64,000 nucleotides of DNA from Ilyobacter_A sp963668015 (GCA_963668015.2 CAXXCR010000008.1:23159-87158), one strand, 5' to 3'; shown: positions 26,927 through 34,239, numbered from the stretch's first letter. Notes: a model not told the origin generated them from the letters alone. Numbers and translations are program-made.

Positions 26927-27907
26927 ATGTTAAAAATTGAAAAAATAGCAAGAAATATAAATATATCCGAAATAAAAGAAAATGAATTCAACGGGCAGTA
27001 CGTTGTGGAACCTCTTTACAGAGGTTACGGAAACACAATCGGTAATGCTTTGAGAAGAGTACTACTTTCATCAATTCCTGGAGCTGCTATAAAAGCAGTA
27101 AGAATAGATGGTGTATTAAATGAGTTTTCTGTTATGGAAGGGGTAAAGGAAGCTGTAACTGATATTATCCTTAACATAAAAGAAGTTGTAGTAAAAACTG
27201 AGGTTCCTGGTGAAAAGAGAATGAATCTTTTTGTTCAAGGTCCCAAAGTTATAACTGCAGCAGATATAGTTCCTGATCCAGAAATAGAAATAGTGAACCC
27301 AGACCAAGTTCTTTGTACTGTTACAACAGACAGAGAAGTTAGCATGGAGTTCCTAGTTGATACAGGTGAAGGATTTGTAGTAGCTGAGGATATAGAAAAA
27401 GAAGATTGGCCAGTTGACTTTATTGCAGTTGACGCAATCTACACACCAATTAGAAAAGTATCTTATAAAGTAGAAGATACTATGGTTGGTAGGATAACAA
27501 ATTTTGACAAATTAATCCTGAATATAGAAACTGATGGAAGCGTAAATATTAGAGATGCAGTTTCATATGCGATTGAACTTTTAAAATTCCACTTGGATCC
27601 ATTCTTAGATTTAGGCAACAAAATGGAACACCTAAGAACAGGGGCAGAGGAAGAGGAAGAGGAAGCTACAGAAGCTGCTTCACCTGAAAAAGACGTTCTG
27701 CAAATGAAAATCGAAGAGTTAGACCTAACTGTTAGATCGTTCAACTGTCTTAAAAAGGCAGGGATAGAAGAGGTTGGACAGCTGTCTCATCTAGGATTGA
27801 ACGAGCTTCTAAAAATCAAAAATCTAGGAAGAAAATCATTAGATGAGATTCTAGATAAAATGAAAGAATTGGGATTTGATTTAACGCAAAACTCTTCGGA
27901 TGCATAA
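26927..27907 (+). CDS. rpoA: RNA polymerase subunit alpha
   Basis: 326 residues. The N-terminal dimerisation domain carries EPLYRGYGNTIGNALRRVLLSSIPG; the C-terminal domain, after an acidic linker about 238-252 (EEEEEATEAA), carries DLTVRSFNCLKKAGI for DNA and activator contact. The SD AAGGGG lies in the right arm of a small CCTTA/TAAGG hairpin at 26904-26916, which could lower initiation and set stoichiometry. Confidence 0.98.
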   Translation: MLKIEKIARNINISEIKENEFNGQYVVEPLYRGYGNTIGNALRRVLLSSIPGAAIKAVRIDGVLNEFSVMEGVKEAVTDIILNIKEVVVKTEVPGEKRMNLFVQGPKVITAADIVPDPEIEIVNPDQVLCTVTTDREVSMEFLVDTGEGFVVAEDIEKEDWPVDFIAVDAIYTPIRKVSYKVEDTMVGRITNFDKLILNIETDGSVNIRDAVSYAIELLKFHLDPFLDLGNKMEHLRTGAEEEEEEATEAASPEKDVLQMKIEELDLTVRSFNCLKKAGIEEVGQLSHLGLNELLKIKNLGRKSLDEILDKMKELGFDLTQNSSDA

Positions 27908-27931
27908 TTAATATAAGGAGGAAGCCTAATA

Positions 27932-28282
27932 ATGAATCACAATAAATCATATAGAAAATTAGGTAGAAGAAGCGAGCATAGAAAAGCTATGCTTATGAAC
28001 CTAACTATCTCTCTATTAAGAGAAGAGAGAATCGAAACAACTGTTACAAGAGCAAAAGAGCTTAGAAAATTCGCTGAGAGAATGATCACTTTAGGAAAAA
28101 AAGGAGATCTTTCTGCTAGAAGAAGAGCATTTGCTTTCTTAAGAGATGAAGCAACAGTTGCTAAATTATTTGGTGAGATTTCACCTAAATATGCTGAGAG
28201 AAACGGTGGATACACTAGAATATTAAGAACTGGTGTTAGAAAAGGTGACTCGGCTGAATTAGCAATCATCGAATTAGTATAA
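27932..28282 (+). CDS. rplQ: 50S ribosomal protein L17
   Basis: 116 residues; MNHNKSYRKLGRRSEHRKAM start and the RILRTGVRKGDSAELAIIELV end are canonical. Last gene of the ribosomal run, followed by a strong terminator. Confidence 0.99.
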   Translation: MNHNKSYRKLGRRSEHRKAMLMNLTISLLREERIETTVTRAKELRKFAERMITLGKKGDLSARRRAFAFLRDEATVAKLFGEISPKYAERNGGYTRILRTGVRKGDSAELAIIELV

Positions 28283-28287
28283 TTTTG

Positions 28288-28313
28288 AAAGAGACCTTAG
28301 GGTCTCTTTTTTT
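28288..28313 (+). terminator. terminator of the alpha operon
   Basis: AAAGAGACC/GGTCTCTTT stem with a short TTAG loop, then a T run. Confidence 0.93.
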
Positions 28314-28329
28314 ATTTAAAATCAAATAA

Positions 28330-28597
28330 ATTATTGAATTTCTGAGAATCTTTTTGCACACAGAGTTTCACAGAGAAATCCTTAAGTCAAAAGATTTATT
28401 CTTTGTCACGAATTACACGAATCTCACGAATGATTCAAAACCTTGAAAATTAAAGATTTTTAGTAAGCCTCTGTGAAGCTCACTCTTTTCCTCCGTGCAA
28501 CTCTGTGACCAATTTTTTGACTTTCTATTCGTGATAATTAGTGCGATTCGTGACCAAAAAAGTTTTTATATCCTTACAAGAAATTCAGTAATTTATC
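28330..28597 (-). repeat. dispersed intergenic element, family B, copy 3
   Basis: The most complete family B copy. Its ends are inverted copies: TTATTGAATTTCT at the left and AGAAATTCAGTAATTT at the right. Internally it reads, on the minus strand, TTTTGGTCACGAATCGCAC, TGGTCACAGAGTTGC and GTGAAACTCTGTGTGC. Noncoding. It begins 17 bases after the rplQ terminator. Confidence 0.87.
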
Positions 28598-28628
28598 AGG
28601 AGATCATGTGATAGATTTAGCTAGTTAT

Positions 28629-28662
28629 AAAAGGTTCCCTATATATCATCGGGGAATCTTTT
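28629..28662 (+). other. terminator-like hairpin
   Basis: AAAGGTTCCC pairs with GGGAATCTTT around an 11-base loop, followed by TTATTTTTTG. It has no gene immediately upstream, so it may be a backup terminator. The remaining stretch to 29010 is very AT-rich; it holds a small AAAAAGAATT/AATTCTTTTT hairpin about 28787-28810 and nothing else I can support. Confidence 0.5.
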
Positions 28663-29010
28663 ATTTTTTGAATAATATTTAACCCGAAGATTTATATTAA
28701 AAAAAATTATAGAATTTTTTTTAAAAGAAAGTCTAGATAAAATAATGGCTTAAGGCAAATATCAAAAAAAAATAGAAAAAAAATAAAAAAGAATTCTAAA
28801 ATTCTTTTTATGAAAATTCAGAAATTATGTCAATTAGAAGACAGTTTTATGCTTGAAATTTTAATTCTTGAACATCTACAATTTTCATAAAAAATTATGG
28901 TAAAAAAGGATCACCAAAAAGTAAAAAAAAGCTCACGTATAGAAATTAAAAAAGGTTATGTGTTCAATAATATATCTTTTTGCAAATCAATTTTAGATCA
29001 ACTGTAACCC

Positions 29011-29039
29011 TTGACTTTATTGGGCTAAACGAATATAAT
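29011..29039 (+). promoter_or_regulatory. promoter of the tandem peptide array
   Basis: -35 TTGACT at 29011-29016, 17-base spacer, -10 TATAAT at 29034-29039. It is as close to consensus as the str-operon promoter and lies 39 bases before the first peptide start. Confidence 0.88.
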
Positions 29040-29078
29040 GGTATCATAAAAGATAAATAAAACAAAGGAGGAATAGAG

Positions 29079-29147
29079 ATGATCGAGATATTAGGAACAG
29101 TATCATTAACAACATTAACACTTTTAGCAGGTTACGTTCAAAAATAA
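29079..29147 (+). CDS. hydrophobic 22-residue peptide, array copy 1
   Basis: An ORF of 22 codons plus stop. The peptide starts MIEILGTVSL, continues TTLTLLAGYV and ends QK. Residues 4-20 form a 17-residue hydrophobic segment rich in Leu and Thr, with Glu3 before it and Lys22 after it, which suits a membrane-inserted or amphipathic peptide. It has its own strong SD AAAGGAGG, 8 bases before ATG, and stops at TAA TAG. Function unknown: type I toxin-like, secreted peptide, or structural membrane peptide are all possible. I recognise no named family. Confidence 0.75.
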   Translation: MIEILGTVSLTTLTLLAGYVQK

Positions 29148-29184
29148 TAGTTATCCAATGAGTTAAAATAAAGGAGGAATAGAG

Positions 29185-29253
29185 ATGATCGAGATATTAG
29201 GAACAGTATCATTAACAACATTAACACTTTTAGCAGGTTACGTTCAAAAATAA
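29185..29253 (+). CDS. hydrophobic 22-residue peptide, array copy 2
   Basis: Identical in nucleotide sequence to copy 1 across the ORF. Own SD AAGGAGG. Recent duplication or gene conversion explains the identity. It would be translated from the same transcript as the other copies. Confidence 0.75.
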   Translation: MIEILGTVSLTTLTLLAGYVQK

Positions 29254-29290
29254 TAGTTATCCAATGAGTTAAAACAAAGGAGGAATAGAG

Positions 29291-29359
29291 ATGATCGAGA
29301 TATTAGGAACAGTATCATTAACAACATTAACACTTTTAGCAGGTTACGTTCAAAAATAA
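29291..29359 (+). CDS. hydrophobic 22-residue peptide, array copy 3
   Basis: Identical in nucleotide sequence to copies 1 and 2 across the ORF, with its own SD AAAGGAGG. The spacer after this copy is one base shorter and diverged. Confidence 0.75.
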   Translation: MIEILGTVSLTTLTLLAGYVQK

Positions 29360-29395
29360 TAGTTATCTAATGAAGAAAACAAAGGAGGGGTAGAG

Positions 29396-29464
29396 ATGAT
29401 CGAAATATTAGGGACAGTATCATTAGCTACACTAACTCTTCTAGCTGGTTATATGAACAAATAG
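29396..29464 (+). CDS. hydrophobic 22-residue peptide, diverged array copy 4
   Basis: 22 residues, differing from copies 1-3 at Thr11 to Ala, Val20 to Met and Gln21 to Asn, and ending in TAG. Seven other codons differ only synonymously (codons 3, 6, 13, 14, 16, 17, 19). That pattern shows the reading frame is translated and constrained. SD AAAGGAGGGG. The hydrophobic segment, Glu3 and Lys22 are kept. Confidence 0.75.
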   Translation: MIEILGTVSLATLTLLAGYMNK

Positions 29465-29492
29465 TATAAAACTTTAGAAAGGGGAGTTTGAT

Positions 29493-29528
29493 TTGGAAAG
29501 CGGTACGTCTGAAAATAAAAGACTGTGA
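29493..29528 (+). CDS. possible 11-residue mini-ORF ending in the terminator
   Basis: TTG 29493 follows GGGGAG at 29481-29486 and encodes MESGTSENKRL, stopping at TGA inside the left arm of the terminator hairpin. The peptide is polar, unlike the array peptides. A ribosome finishing here would cover the terminator stem. The SD quality is the only coding evidence, so this may be chance. Confidence 0.3.
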   Translation: MESGTSENKRL

Positions 29529-29576
29529 CTTATAGTTAGTTTTTAAAAACTACGTAAGTCACAGTCTTTTTTATTT
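29517..29576 (+). terminator. terminator of the peptide array
   Basis: A 16-bp perfect stem, AAAAGACTGTGACTTA at 29517-29532 with TAAGTCACAGTCTTTT at 29555-29570, closed by an inner AGTTTTT/AAAAACT stem and followed by TTATTT. It is nearly symmetrical and could also end the minus-strand gene whose stop is at 29622. Confidence 0.92.
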
Positions 29577-29621
29577 AGGTATTTCTAAAATTTAATTGAT
29601 GATCAAGTTTTGAATTATTTT

Positions 29622-30659
29622 TTAGATTTTCATATCTCCAAACTTTATCCATTCTTTTTTACGCATATATTCACTTATAAAAAATGATAAAATAATGGGT
29701 AGAATGAAATGCAGTATGATGACTTTTGGCATAGAAGATACCCCCATAGTCTCTATTGTAGCAAATTGTCCAACCAGTCCGCTGGTTCCCATACCTCCAC
29801 CAATTCTATTGTTTTCCATTTTAAATAAAACAGTTGAAACCGGACCTAGAATAGCAGACGTTAGAATAGCAGGTAGTGCTATTACAGGTTTTTTTACTAT
29901 ATTGGATATTTGAAGCATAGACGTACCAAGTCCCTGCGAGATCAGTCCTGAAAAACCATTTTCACGGAAGCTGGAAACAGCAAATCCAATCATATGTGCA
30001 GCACAACCAACAGTAGAAGCTCCAGCGGCTAAGCCTGAAAGCCCTAAAGATATTGATATAGCGGCACTACTTATAGGAAGTGTAAGTATGATACCCATAA
30101 AAACAGACACAAGTATACCCATAGGGATAGGATGAAGCTTAGTAAGTGAATTTATAAAACCGCCTATTGCCACCATAAATGAAGTGATATAAGGTCCAAC
30201 TAAGTTACCGGCAAAACCACCCACAATAAGAACCGCTGCCGGGATAACAACTATATTTAATTTTGTCCTGTCTTCTACCAAACGCGACACTTCTGCCCCC
30301 ACAACAGCAGCTATAAGTGCCCCCACAGGCTCCCCTATTTTTAATACAGCTATTCCATCATTAAACCCAACAGTCCCAGCTCCTATGGCTCCGCATATGA
30401 GACAAGAGAATATCGACAGAGGATTTTTGGTTATACTGTAGGCCACCCCAGCTCCTATAGCCGGCCCCATCATATACTGTGCTATCTGCCCGTAAACCAT
30501 GAGTGAGGATATACCGGTATATTTGCCGACCTGCTTTAATATAAGTCCTATTATAAGGGACGAGAACAGCCCCAACGCCATACCATTTAAAATTTTCGTT
30601 ACATAATTGTTTAAACTTTTAAAACTACTTTTTTTACTACTTAATACTTGCGCTTTCAA
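29622..30659 (-). CDS. PfoR/PTS EIIC-like integral membrane protein
   Basis: 345 residues with about ten hydrophobic segments, rich in Gly/Ala (GPAIGAGVAYSITK, GAIGAGTVGFNDG, GGGMGTSGLVGQ). It matches my recollection of the EIIC-like family that includes PfoR of Clostridium; no EIIA or EIIB phosphorylation domain is present. It is probably a transporter or membrane sensor. The TTG start (SD AAAGGAG) lies inside the end of pncA with a 23-base overlap, so the two are translated together; a link to nicotinamide is inference from that. Confidence 0.72.
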   Translation of the reverse strand: MKAQVLSSKKSSFKSLNNYVTKILNGMALGLFSSLIIGLILKQVGKYTGISSLMVYGQIAQYMMGPAIGAGVAYSITKNPLSIFSCLICGAIGAGTVGFNDGIAVLKIGEPVGALIAAVVGAEVSRLVEDRTKLNIVVIPAAVLIVGGFAGNLVGPYITSFMVAIGGFINSLTKLHPIPMGILVSVFMGIILTLPISSAAISISLGLSGLAAGASTVGCAAHMIGFAVSSFRENGFSGLISQGLGTSMLQISNIVKKPVIALPAILTSAILGPVSTVLFKMENNRIGGGMGTSGLVGQFATIETMGVSSMPKVIILHFILPIILSFFISEYMRKKEWIKFGDMKI

Positions 30660-31254
30660 TTAACTTTGCTCCTTTCTTTTTCATATCTTCTAATGCAGTT
30701 TCCGAGTCATTGGGATCCAGATTGACCCCTCTGCACGCATTGGAAACAACGTAAACCTGATAACCCAAGTCCAGTGCGTCTAAAACTGTGAATTTGACGC
30801 AGTAGTCTGTTGCAAGGCCGAGTATGTAAAGAGTATCAACATCTCTTTGCCTTAGAAACTTATTTAGGTCAGTTTCATCTTTTGAGGCATTGAAAAATGC
30901 GCTGTAAGAATCTATTTTTGGATTGGTGCCCTTGTAGATTATATTTTTTATTTTTTTCAGTTCAGGATGAAGTTCGGCCCCTGGCGTCCCCTGTACACAG
31001 TGGTCAGGCCACCAAATCTGGGGTATATCCTCCAGTTTTCCCAACTCGCCGATTTTACCTCCAGAATTAGAGGCAAAACTGCCGTGGTCTGCTGGATGCC
31101 AGTCCATAGTAGCAACAACTAGATCACCCGAAGCCTGAAATTTTGATATAAGTTCATTTGTTATGGGTATAATCTCTGAAGCACCTGGTACAGCCAGACT
31201 ACCGCCTTCGCAAAAGTCATTCTGGATATCTATTAATAGAAGAGCTTTTTTCAT
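30637..31254 (-). CDS. pncA: nicotinamidase
   Basis: 205 residues from ATG 31254 (MKKALLLIDIQNDFCEGG); a GTG nine bases earlier overlaps the SD AAAGGGTGAT. The catalytic triad is visible: Asp in DIQNDF, Lys in IYKGTNP, Cys in LATDYCVKF. Metal ligands Asp and His lie in DWHPADHGSF. It deamidates nicotinamide to nicotinate for NAD salvage. First gene of a two-gene minus-strand operon with the EIIC-like protein. Confidence 0.95.
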   Translation of the reverse strand: MKKALLLIDIQNDFCEGGSLAVPGASEIIPITNELISKFQASGDLVVATMDWHPADHGSFASNSGGKIGELGKLEDIPQIWWPDHCVQGTPGAELHPELKKIKNIIYKGTNPKIDSYSAFFNASKDETDLNKFLRQRDVDTLYILGLATDYCVKFTVLDALDLGYQVYVVSNACRGVNLDPNDSETALEDMKKKGAKLIESASIK

Positions 31255-31355
31255 AAAAATCACCCTTTCAGAATATACTTGTTATAGGTTGAAATCGTCT
31301 AAATAAACCAGCACGGTAAAGACTGCTGTCAATACACTGCAATTATCTAAAAAAA

Positions 31356-31390
31356 TAGTATTAACTTATGTGTTGATTAAGTAAATACTA
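31356..31390. promoter_or_regulatory. inverted repeat upstream of pncA
   Basis: TAGTATTAACTTA and TAAGTAAATACTA (12 of 13 positions complementary) flank TGTGTTGAT. It lies about 100 bases upstream of pncA and 150 before the rpsB promoter. A second pair, AAAACTTGC/GCAAGTTTT, spans 31391-31442. Could be operator or RNA structure for pncA; unassigned. Confidence 0.4.
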
Positions 31391-31536
31391 AAAACTTGCA
31401 TATGCTTCACTACCATTATCTATCGCTAATTTAGCAAGTTTTATCTGTGACAGCTTAGTATATTTTTACATAATTACTTATATAATTATAGCATATTTTA
31501 AACAAAAATTGAGCAATCTTTTTGATTTGTTTACGC

Positions 31537-31565
31537 TTGACATACAAAGGATAAAATGATAAAAT
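31537..31565 (+). promoter_or_regulatory. promoter of rpsB-tsf
   Basis: -35 TTGACA at 31537-31542, 17-base spacer, -10 TAAAAT at 31560-31565. Confidence 0.85.
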
Positions 31566-31584
31566 AAACCGTTATTAATCTGCA

Positions 31585-31661
31585 CACTTGGTGTTTCTAG
31601 GTGGGGTGGCCAAATGGTCTTCCTAGTTTTAAGCCGAGTGGAAGAAAAAAACCAAAAACAC
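31585..31661 (+). promoter_or_regulatory. structured rpsB leader RNA
   Basis: Three nested stems: CACTTGG (31585) with CCGAGTG (31634), CTAGG (31597) with CCTAG (31622), and GGCC (31608) with GGTC (31616) around AAAT. An alternative pairs GTGTTT (31591-31596) with AAACAC (31656-31661), immediately before the GAGGAGG ribosome binding site. The position suggests S2 autoregulation; the mechanism is inference. Confidence 0.6.
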
Positions 31662-31674
31662 GAGGAGGAAAAAA

Positions 31675-32415
31675 ATGGCAGTAGTAACTATGAAACAATT
31701 ATTAGAAGCTGGGGTACACTTCGGACACCAAGCTAAAAGATGGAATCCTAAAATGGCGAAGTACATCTTCACTGAAAGAAACGGAATCCACGTAATCGAC
31801 TTACACAAATCTTTAAAGAAAATCGAGCAAGTTTACGGCCTAGTAAGAGAGTTATCAACTGACGGTAAAAAAGTTCTATTCGTTGGAACTAAAAAACAAG
31901 CTCAAGAATCAATCAGAGAGCAAGCTACAAGAGCTGGAGCTTTCTACATCAACAACAGATGGCTAGGGGGAATGTTAACAAACTTCCAAACTATCAAAAA
32001 AAGAGTTGAAAGACTTAAAAATCTAGAAAAATTAGATGCAGACGGAACTTTAGATCAAGTTTACACTAAAAAAGAAGCTTCTCAACTTAGAAAAGAGATG
32101 GCTAAACTATCTAAAAACTTAGGTGGAATCAAAGATATGGAAGAGCTTCCAGGAGCTATCTTCATCGTAGACGTTAAAAAAGAAGCACTAGCTATAACAG
32201 AGGCTGTAAAACTTGGAATCCCTGTAATAGCTATGGTTGATTCAAACGTAGATCCAGATCCAGTAACTTATCCAATTCCTGCAAACGACGATGCAATCAG
32301 ATCAGTTAAGCTAATCTCAACTATCATTGCAAATGCAATCGTTGAAGGTAATCAAGGTGCAGAAGAAGAAACAACTGAAGAAGTTGCAGTAGTAGCAGAA
32401 GGATCAGCTAAATAA
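31675..32415 (+). CDS. rpsB: 30S ribosomal protein S2
   Basis: 246 residues; VTMKQLLEAGVHFGHQAKRWNPKM and the NNRWLGGMLTNFQTI block are canonical. The acidic C-tail EEETTEEVAVV is normal. Paired with tsf as in most bacteria, with an 86-base gap holding a palindrome. Confidence 0.99.
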   Translation: MAVVTMKQLLEAGVHFGHQAKRWNPKMAKYIFTERNGIHVIDLHKSLKKIEQVYGLVRELSTDGKKVLFVGTKKQAQESIREQATRAGAFYINNRWLGGMLTNFQTIKKRVERLKNLEKLDADGTLDQVYTKKEASQLRKEMAKLSKNLGGIKDMEELPGAIFIVDVKKEALAITEAVKLGIPVIAMVDSNVDPDPVTYPIPANDDAIRSVKLISTIIANAIVEGNQGAEEETTEEVAVVAEGSAK

Positions 32416-32430
32416 GATTTTAAACTTAAT

Positions 32431-32456
32431 GGAATTGAGTACTAGTACTCAATTCC
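32431..32456 (+). promoter_or_regulatory. perfect 26-base palindrome between rpsB and tsf
   Basis: GGAATTGAGTACT followed directly by its reverse complement. As RNA it forms a stem of about 11 bp with a CTAG turn, and no T tract follows. It may tune tsf expression relative to rpsB, or bind a dimeric protein as DNA. Confidence 0.6.
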
Positions 32457-32501
32457 TTGCATTATAAAATTAGAGGAAAATAATAGGGAGGAAATCAGAA
32501 A

Positions 32502-33386
32502 ATGGCAATCACAGCTAAAATGGTAAAAGAGTTAAGAGATAGAACTGGAGCTGGAATGTTAGATTGTAAAAAAGCTCTAGGAGAAGTTGACGGGGATATA
32601 GAAAAAGCAATTGACTACCTAAGAGAAAAAGGGATAGCTAAAGCAGCTAAAAAAGCTGGAAGAACTGCAGCAGAAGGGTTAATCTTCGACGGTGTTTCTG
32701 CAGACGCTAAAACAGCAGTTGTACTTGAGTTCAACTCAGAAACTGACTTCGTTGCTAAAAACGACGAGTTCAAAAATTTCGGGAAAGCTTTAGTAGAGCT
32801 TGCAGTAGCTGACGATGCTATCAATACAATAGAAGAATTAAAAGCAGCTGAAATTAACGGAGAAAAAGTTGAAACATCTTTAACAGCTTTAATCGCTAAG
32901 ATCGGGGAAAACATGGATCTTAGAAGACTTCAAAAAGTAAAAACAGAAGGATTTGTTTCAACTTACAACCACTTAGGTGGAAAACTAGGAGTTATCATCG
33001 AAATGACTGGTGAAGCTACTCCAGAAAACGTAACAAAAGCTAAAGACATTGCAATGCACGTAGCTGCAATGGACCCTAAATACCTAAGCCAAGAAGAAGT
33101 TACAACAGACGACTTAGACAAAGAAAAAGAGATTGCTAGAAAGCAACTTGAAGAAGAAGGAAAACCTGCAAACATCATTGAAAAAATCCTAGAAGGAAAA
33201 ATGAGAAAGTTCTACGAAGAAAACTGCTTAGTTAAGCAAAAATTCGTTAAAGATGATAAAGTAACAGTTGAAAAATACGCTGGAGACATCAAAGTAGTAT
33301 CATTCAACAGATACAAAGTTGGAGAAGGAATAGCTAAAGAAGAAGCAGATTTCGCAGCAGAAGTTGCAGCACAACTTAAAGGTTAA
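32502..33386 (+). CDS. tsf: elongation factor Ts
   Basis: 294 residues. The N-terminal UBA-like domain has MVKELRDRTGAGMLDCKKAL; the core has FNSETDFVAKND, where the TDFV loop displaces the nucleotide from EF-Tu. SD GGGAGG. Complete C-terminal coiled-coil and dimer region. Confidence 0.99.
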   Translation: MAITAKMVKELRDRTGAGMLDCKKALGEVDGDIEKAIDYLREKGIAKAAKKAGRTAAEGLIFDGVSADAKTAVVLEFNSETDFVAKNDEFKNFGKALVELAVADDAINTIEELKAAEINGEKVETSLTALIAKIGENMDLRRLQKVKTEGFVSTYNHLGGKLGVIIEMTGEATPENVTKAKDIAMHVAAMDPKYLSQEEVTTDDLDKEKEIARKQLEEEGKPANIIEKILEGKMRKFYEENCLVKQKFVKDDKVTVEKYAGDIKVVSFNRYKVGEGIAKEEADFAAEVAAQLKG

Positions 33387-33398
33387 TCAACAATTATA

Positions 33399-33430
33399 GA
33401 GAGGATGCGACTTTTGCATCCTCTTTTTTT
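33399..33430 (+). terminator. terminator after tsf
   Basis: GAGGATGC/GCATCCTC stem with a GACTTTT loop, then seven T residues, 18 bases before pyrH. Confidence 0.92.
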
Positions 33431-33447
33431 AGGAAAGGGAGGTCAGG

Positions 33448-34167
33448 ATGAAACCTGTATACAATAGAATTTTGTTGAAATTAAGCGGGGAAGCCCTAAT
33501 GGGAGACCAGGAATTCGGAATCTCTTCAAAGGTTATAGGTTCTTACGCAAAGCAGATAAAAGAAATCGTCGAGCTAGGCGTAGAAGTTGGAATAGTTATC
33601 GGCGGAGGGAACATCTTCAGGGGACTGTCAGGAGAAGACCAAGGTGTGGACAGGGTAACTGGAGATCATATGGGTATGTTGGCAACAGTAATCAACTCAC
33701 TTGCACTTCAAAATGCAATTGAAAAACAGGGGATACCTACAAGAGTTCAAACAGCTATAGACATGCCTAAGATAGCAGAACCGTTTATCAAAAGAAGGGC
33801 TCAAAGACACCTTGAAAAAGGAAGAGTAGTAATTTTCGGTGCAGGAACAGGAAACCCTTACTTCACAACAGATACAGCTGCTGCACTTAGAGCTATAGAG
33901 ATAAATGCAGATGTTGTGGCAAAGGCTACCAAGGTAGACGGGATATACGACAAGGACCCTGTAAAACATTCTGACGCTAAAAAATATGAAGAAGTTACAT
34001 ATAATGAGGTACTTAACAAAGGTCTTAGAGTTATGGATGCCACAGCAATATCACTTTGCCGTGAAAACAATTTCCCTATTATAGTTTTCGATTCTTTGAC
34101 AGAGGGAAATATCAAGAAAATGGTACTGGGAGAAAATATAGGGACCAAAGTAGTTATAGAAGAGTAG
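33448..34167 (+). CDS. pyrH: UMP kinase
   Basis: 239 residues, amino acid kinase fold: ILLKLSGEAL, VIGGGNIFRG, VDRVTGDHMGMLATVINSLAL and VDGIYDKDP. It phosphorylates UMP to UDP. SD GGGAGG. It follows the tsf terminator with no visible strong promoter, so it likely depends on readthrough. Confidence 0.98.
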   Translation: MKPVYNRILLKLSGEALMGDQEFGISSKVIGSYAKQIKEIVELGVEVGIVIGGGNIFRGLSGEDQGVDRVTGDHMGMLATVINSLALQNAIEKQGIPTRVQTAIDMPKIAEPFIKRRAQRHLEKGRVVIFGAGTGNPYFTTDTAAALRAIEINADVVAKATKVDGIYDKDPVKHSDAKKYEEVTYNEVLNKGLRVMDATAISLCRENNFPIIVFDSLTEGNIKKMVLGENIGTKVVIEE

Positions 34168-34239
34168 GCTTCTTGAAAAAATATAAATTAAGTTGTATTA
34201 TTATATAGGATATTATATATTAAAACAGGAGGAACAAAG

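Larger units (their letters stand above)
29079..29464 (+). repeat. four tandem peptide units, period about 106 bases
   Basis: ATG codons at 29079, 29185, 29291 and 29396, so the unit is 106, 106 and 105 bases. Each unit comprises the SD, a 69-base ORF and a 37-base spacer containing TTATCCAATGAG (TTATCTAATGAA before copy 4). The ORFs of copies 1-3 are identical; spacers 1 and 2 differ by one base. A single promoter precedes and a single terminator follows the array. Confidence 0.95.

Noticed and set aside
29110..29400. Antisense RNA promoter inside the peptide repeats
   Set aside because: On the minus strand the best match is TTGAAC with TTAATG at a 17-base spacing; the -10 is too weak to claim an antitoxin RNA from sequence alone.
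29079..29464. CRISPR array
   Set aside because: The repeat unit is about 106 bases with near-identical spacers and a translated frame; CRISPRs have short repeats with unique spacers, and no cas gene is present.
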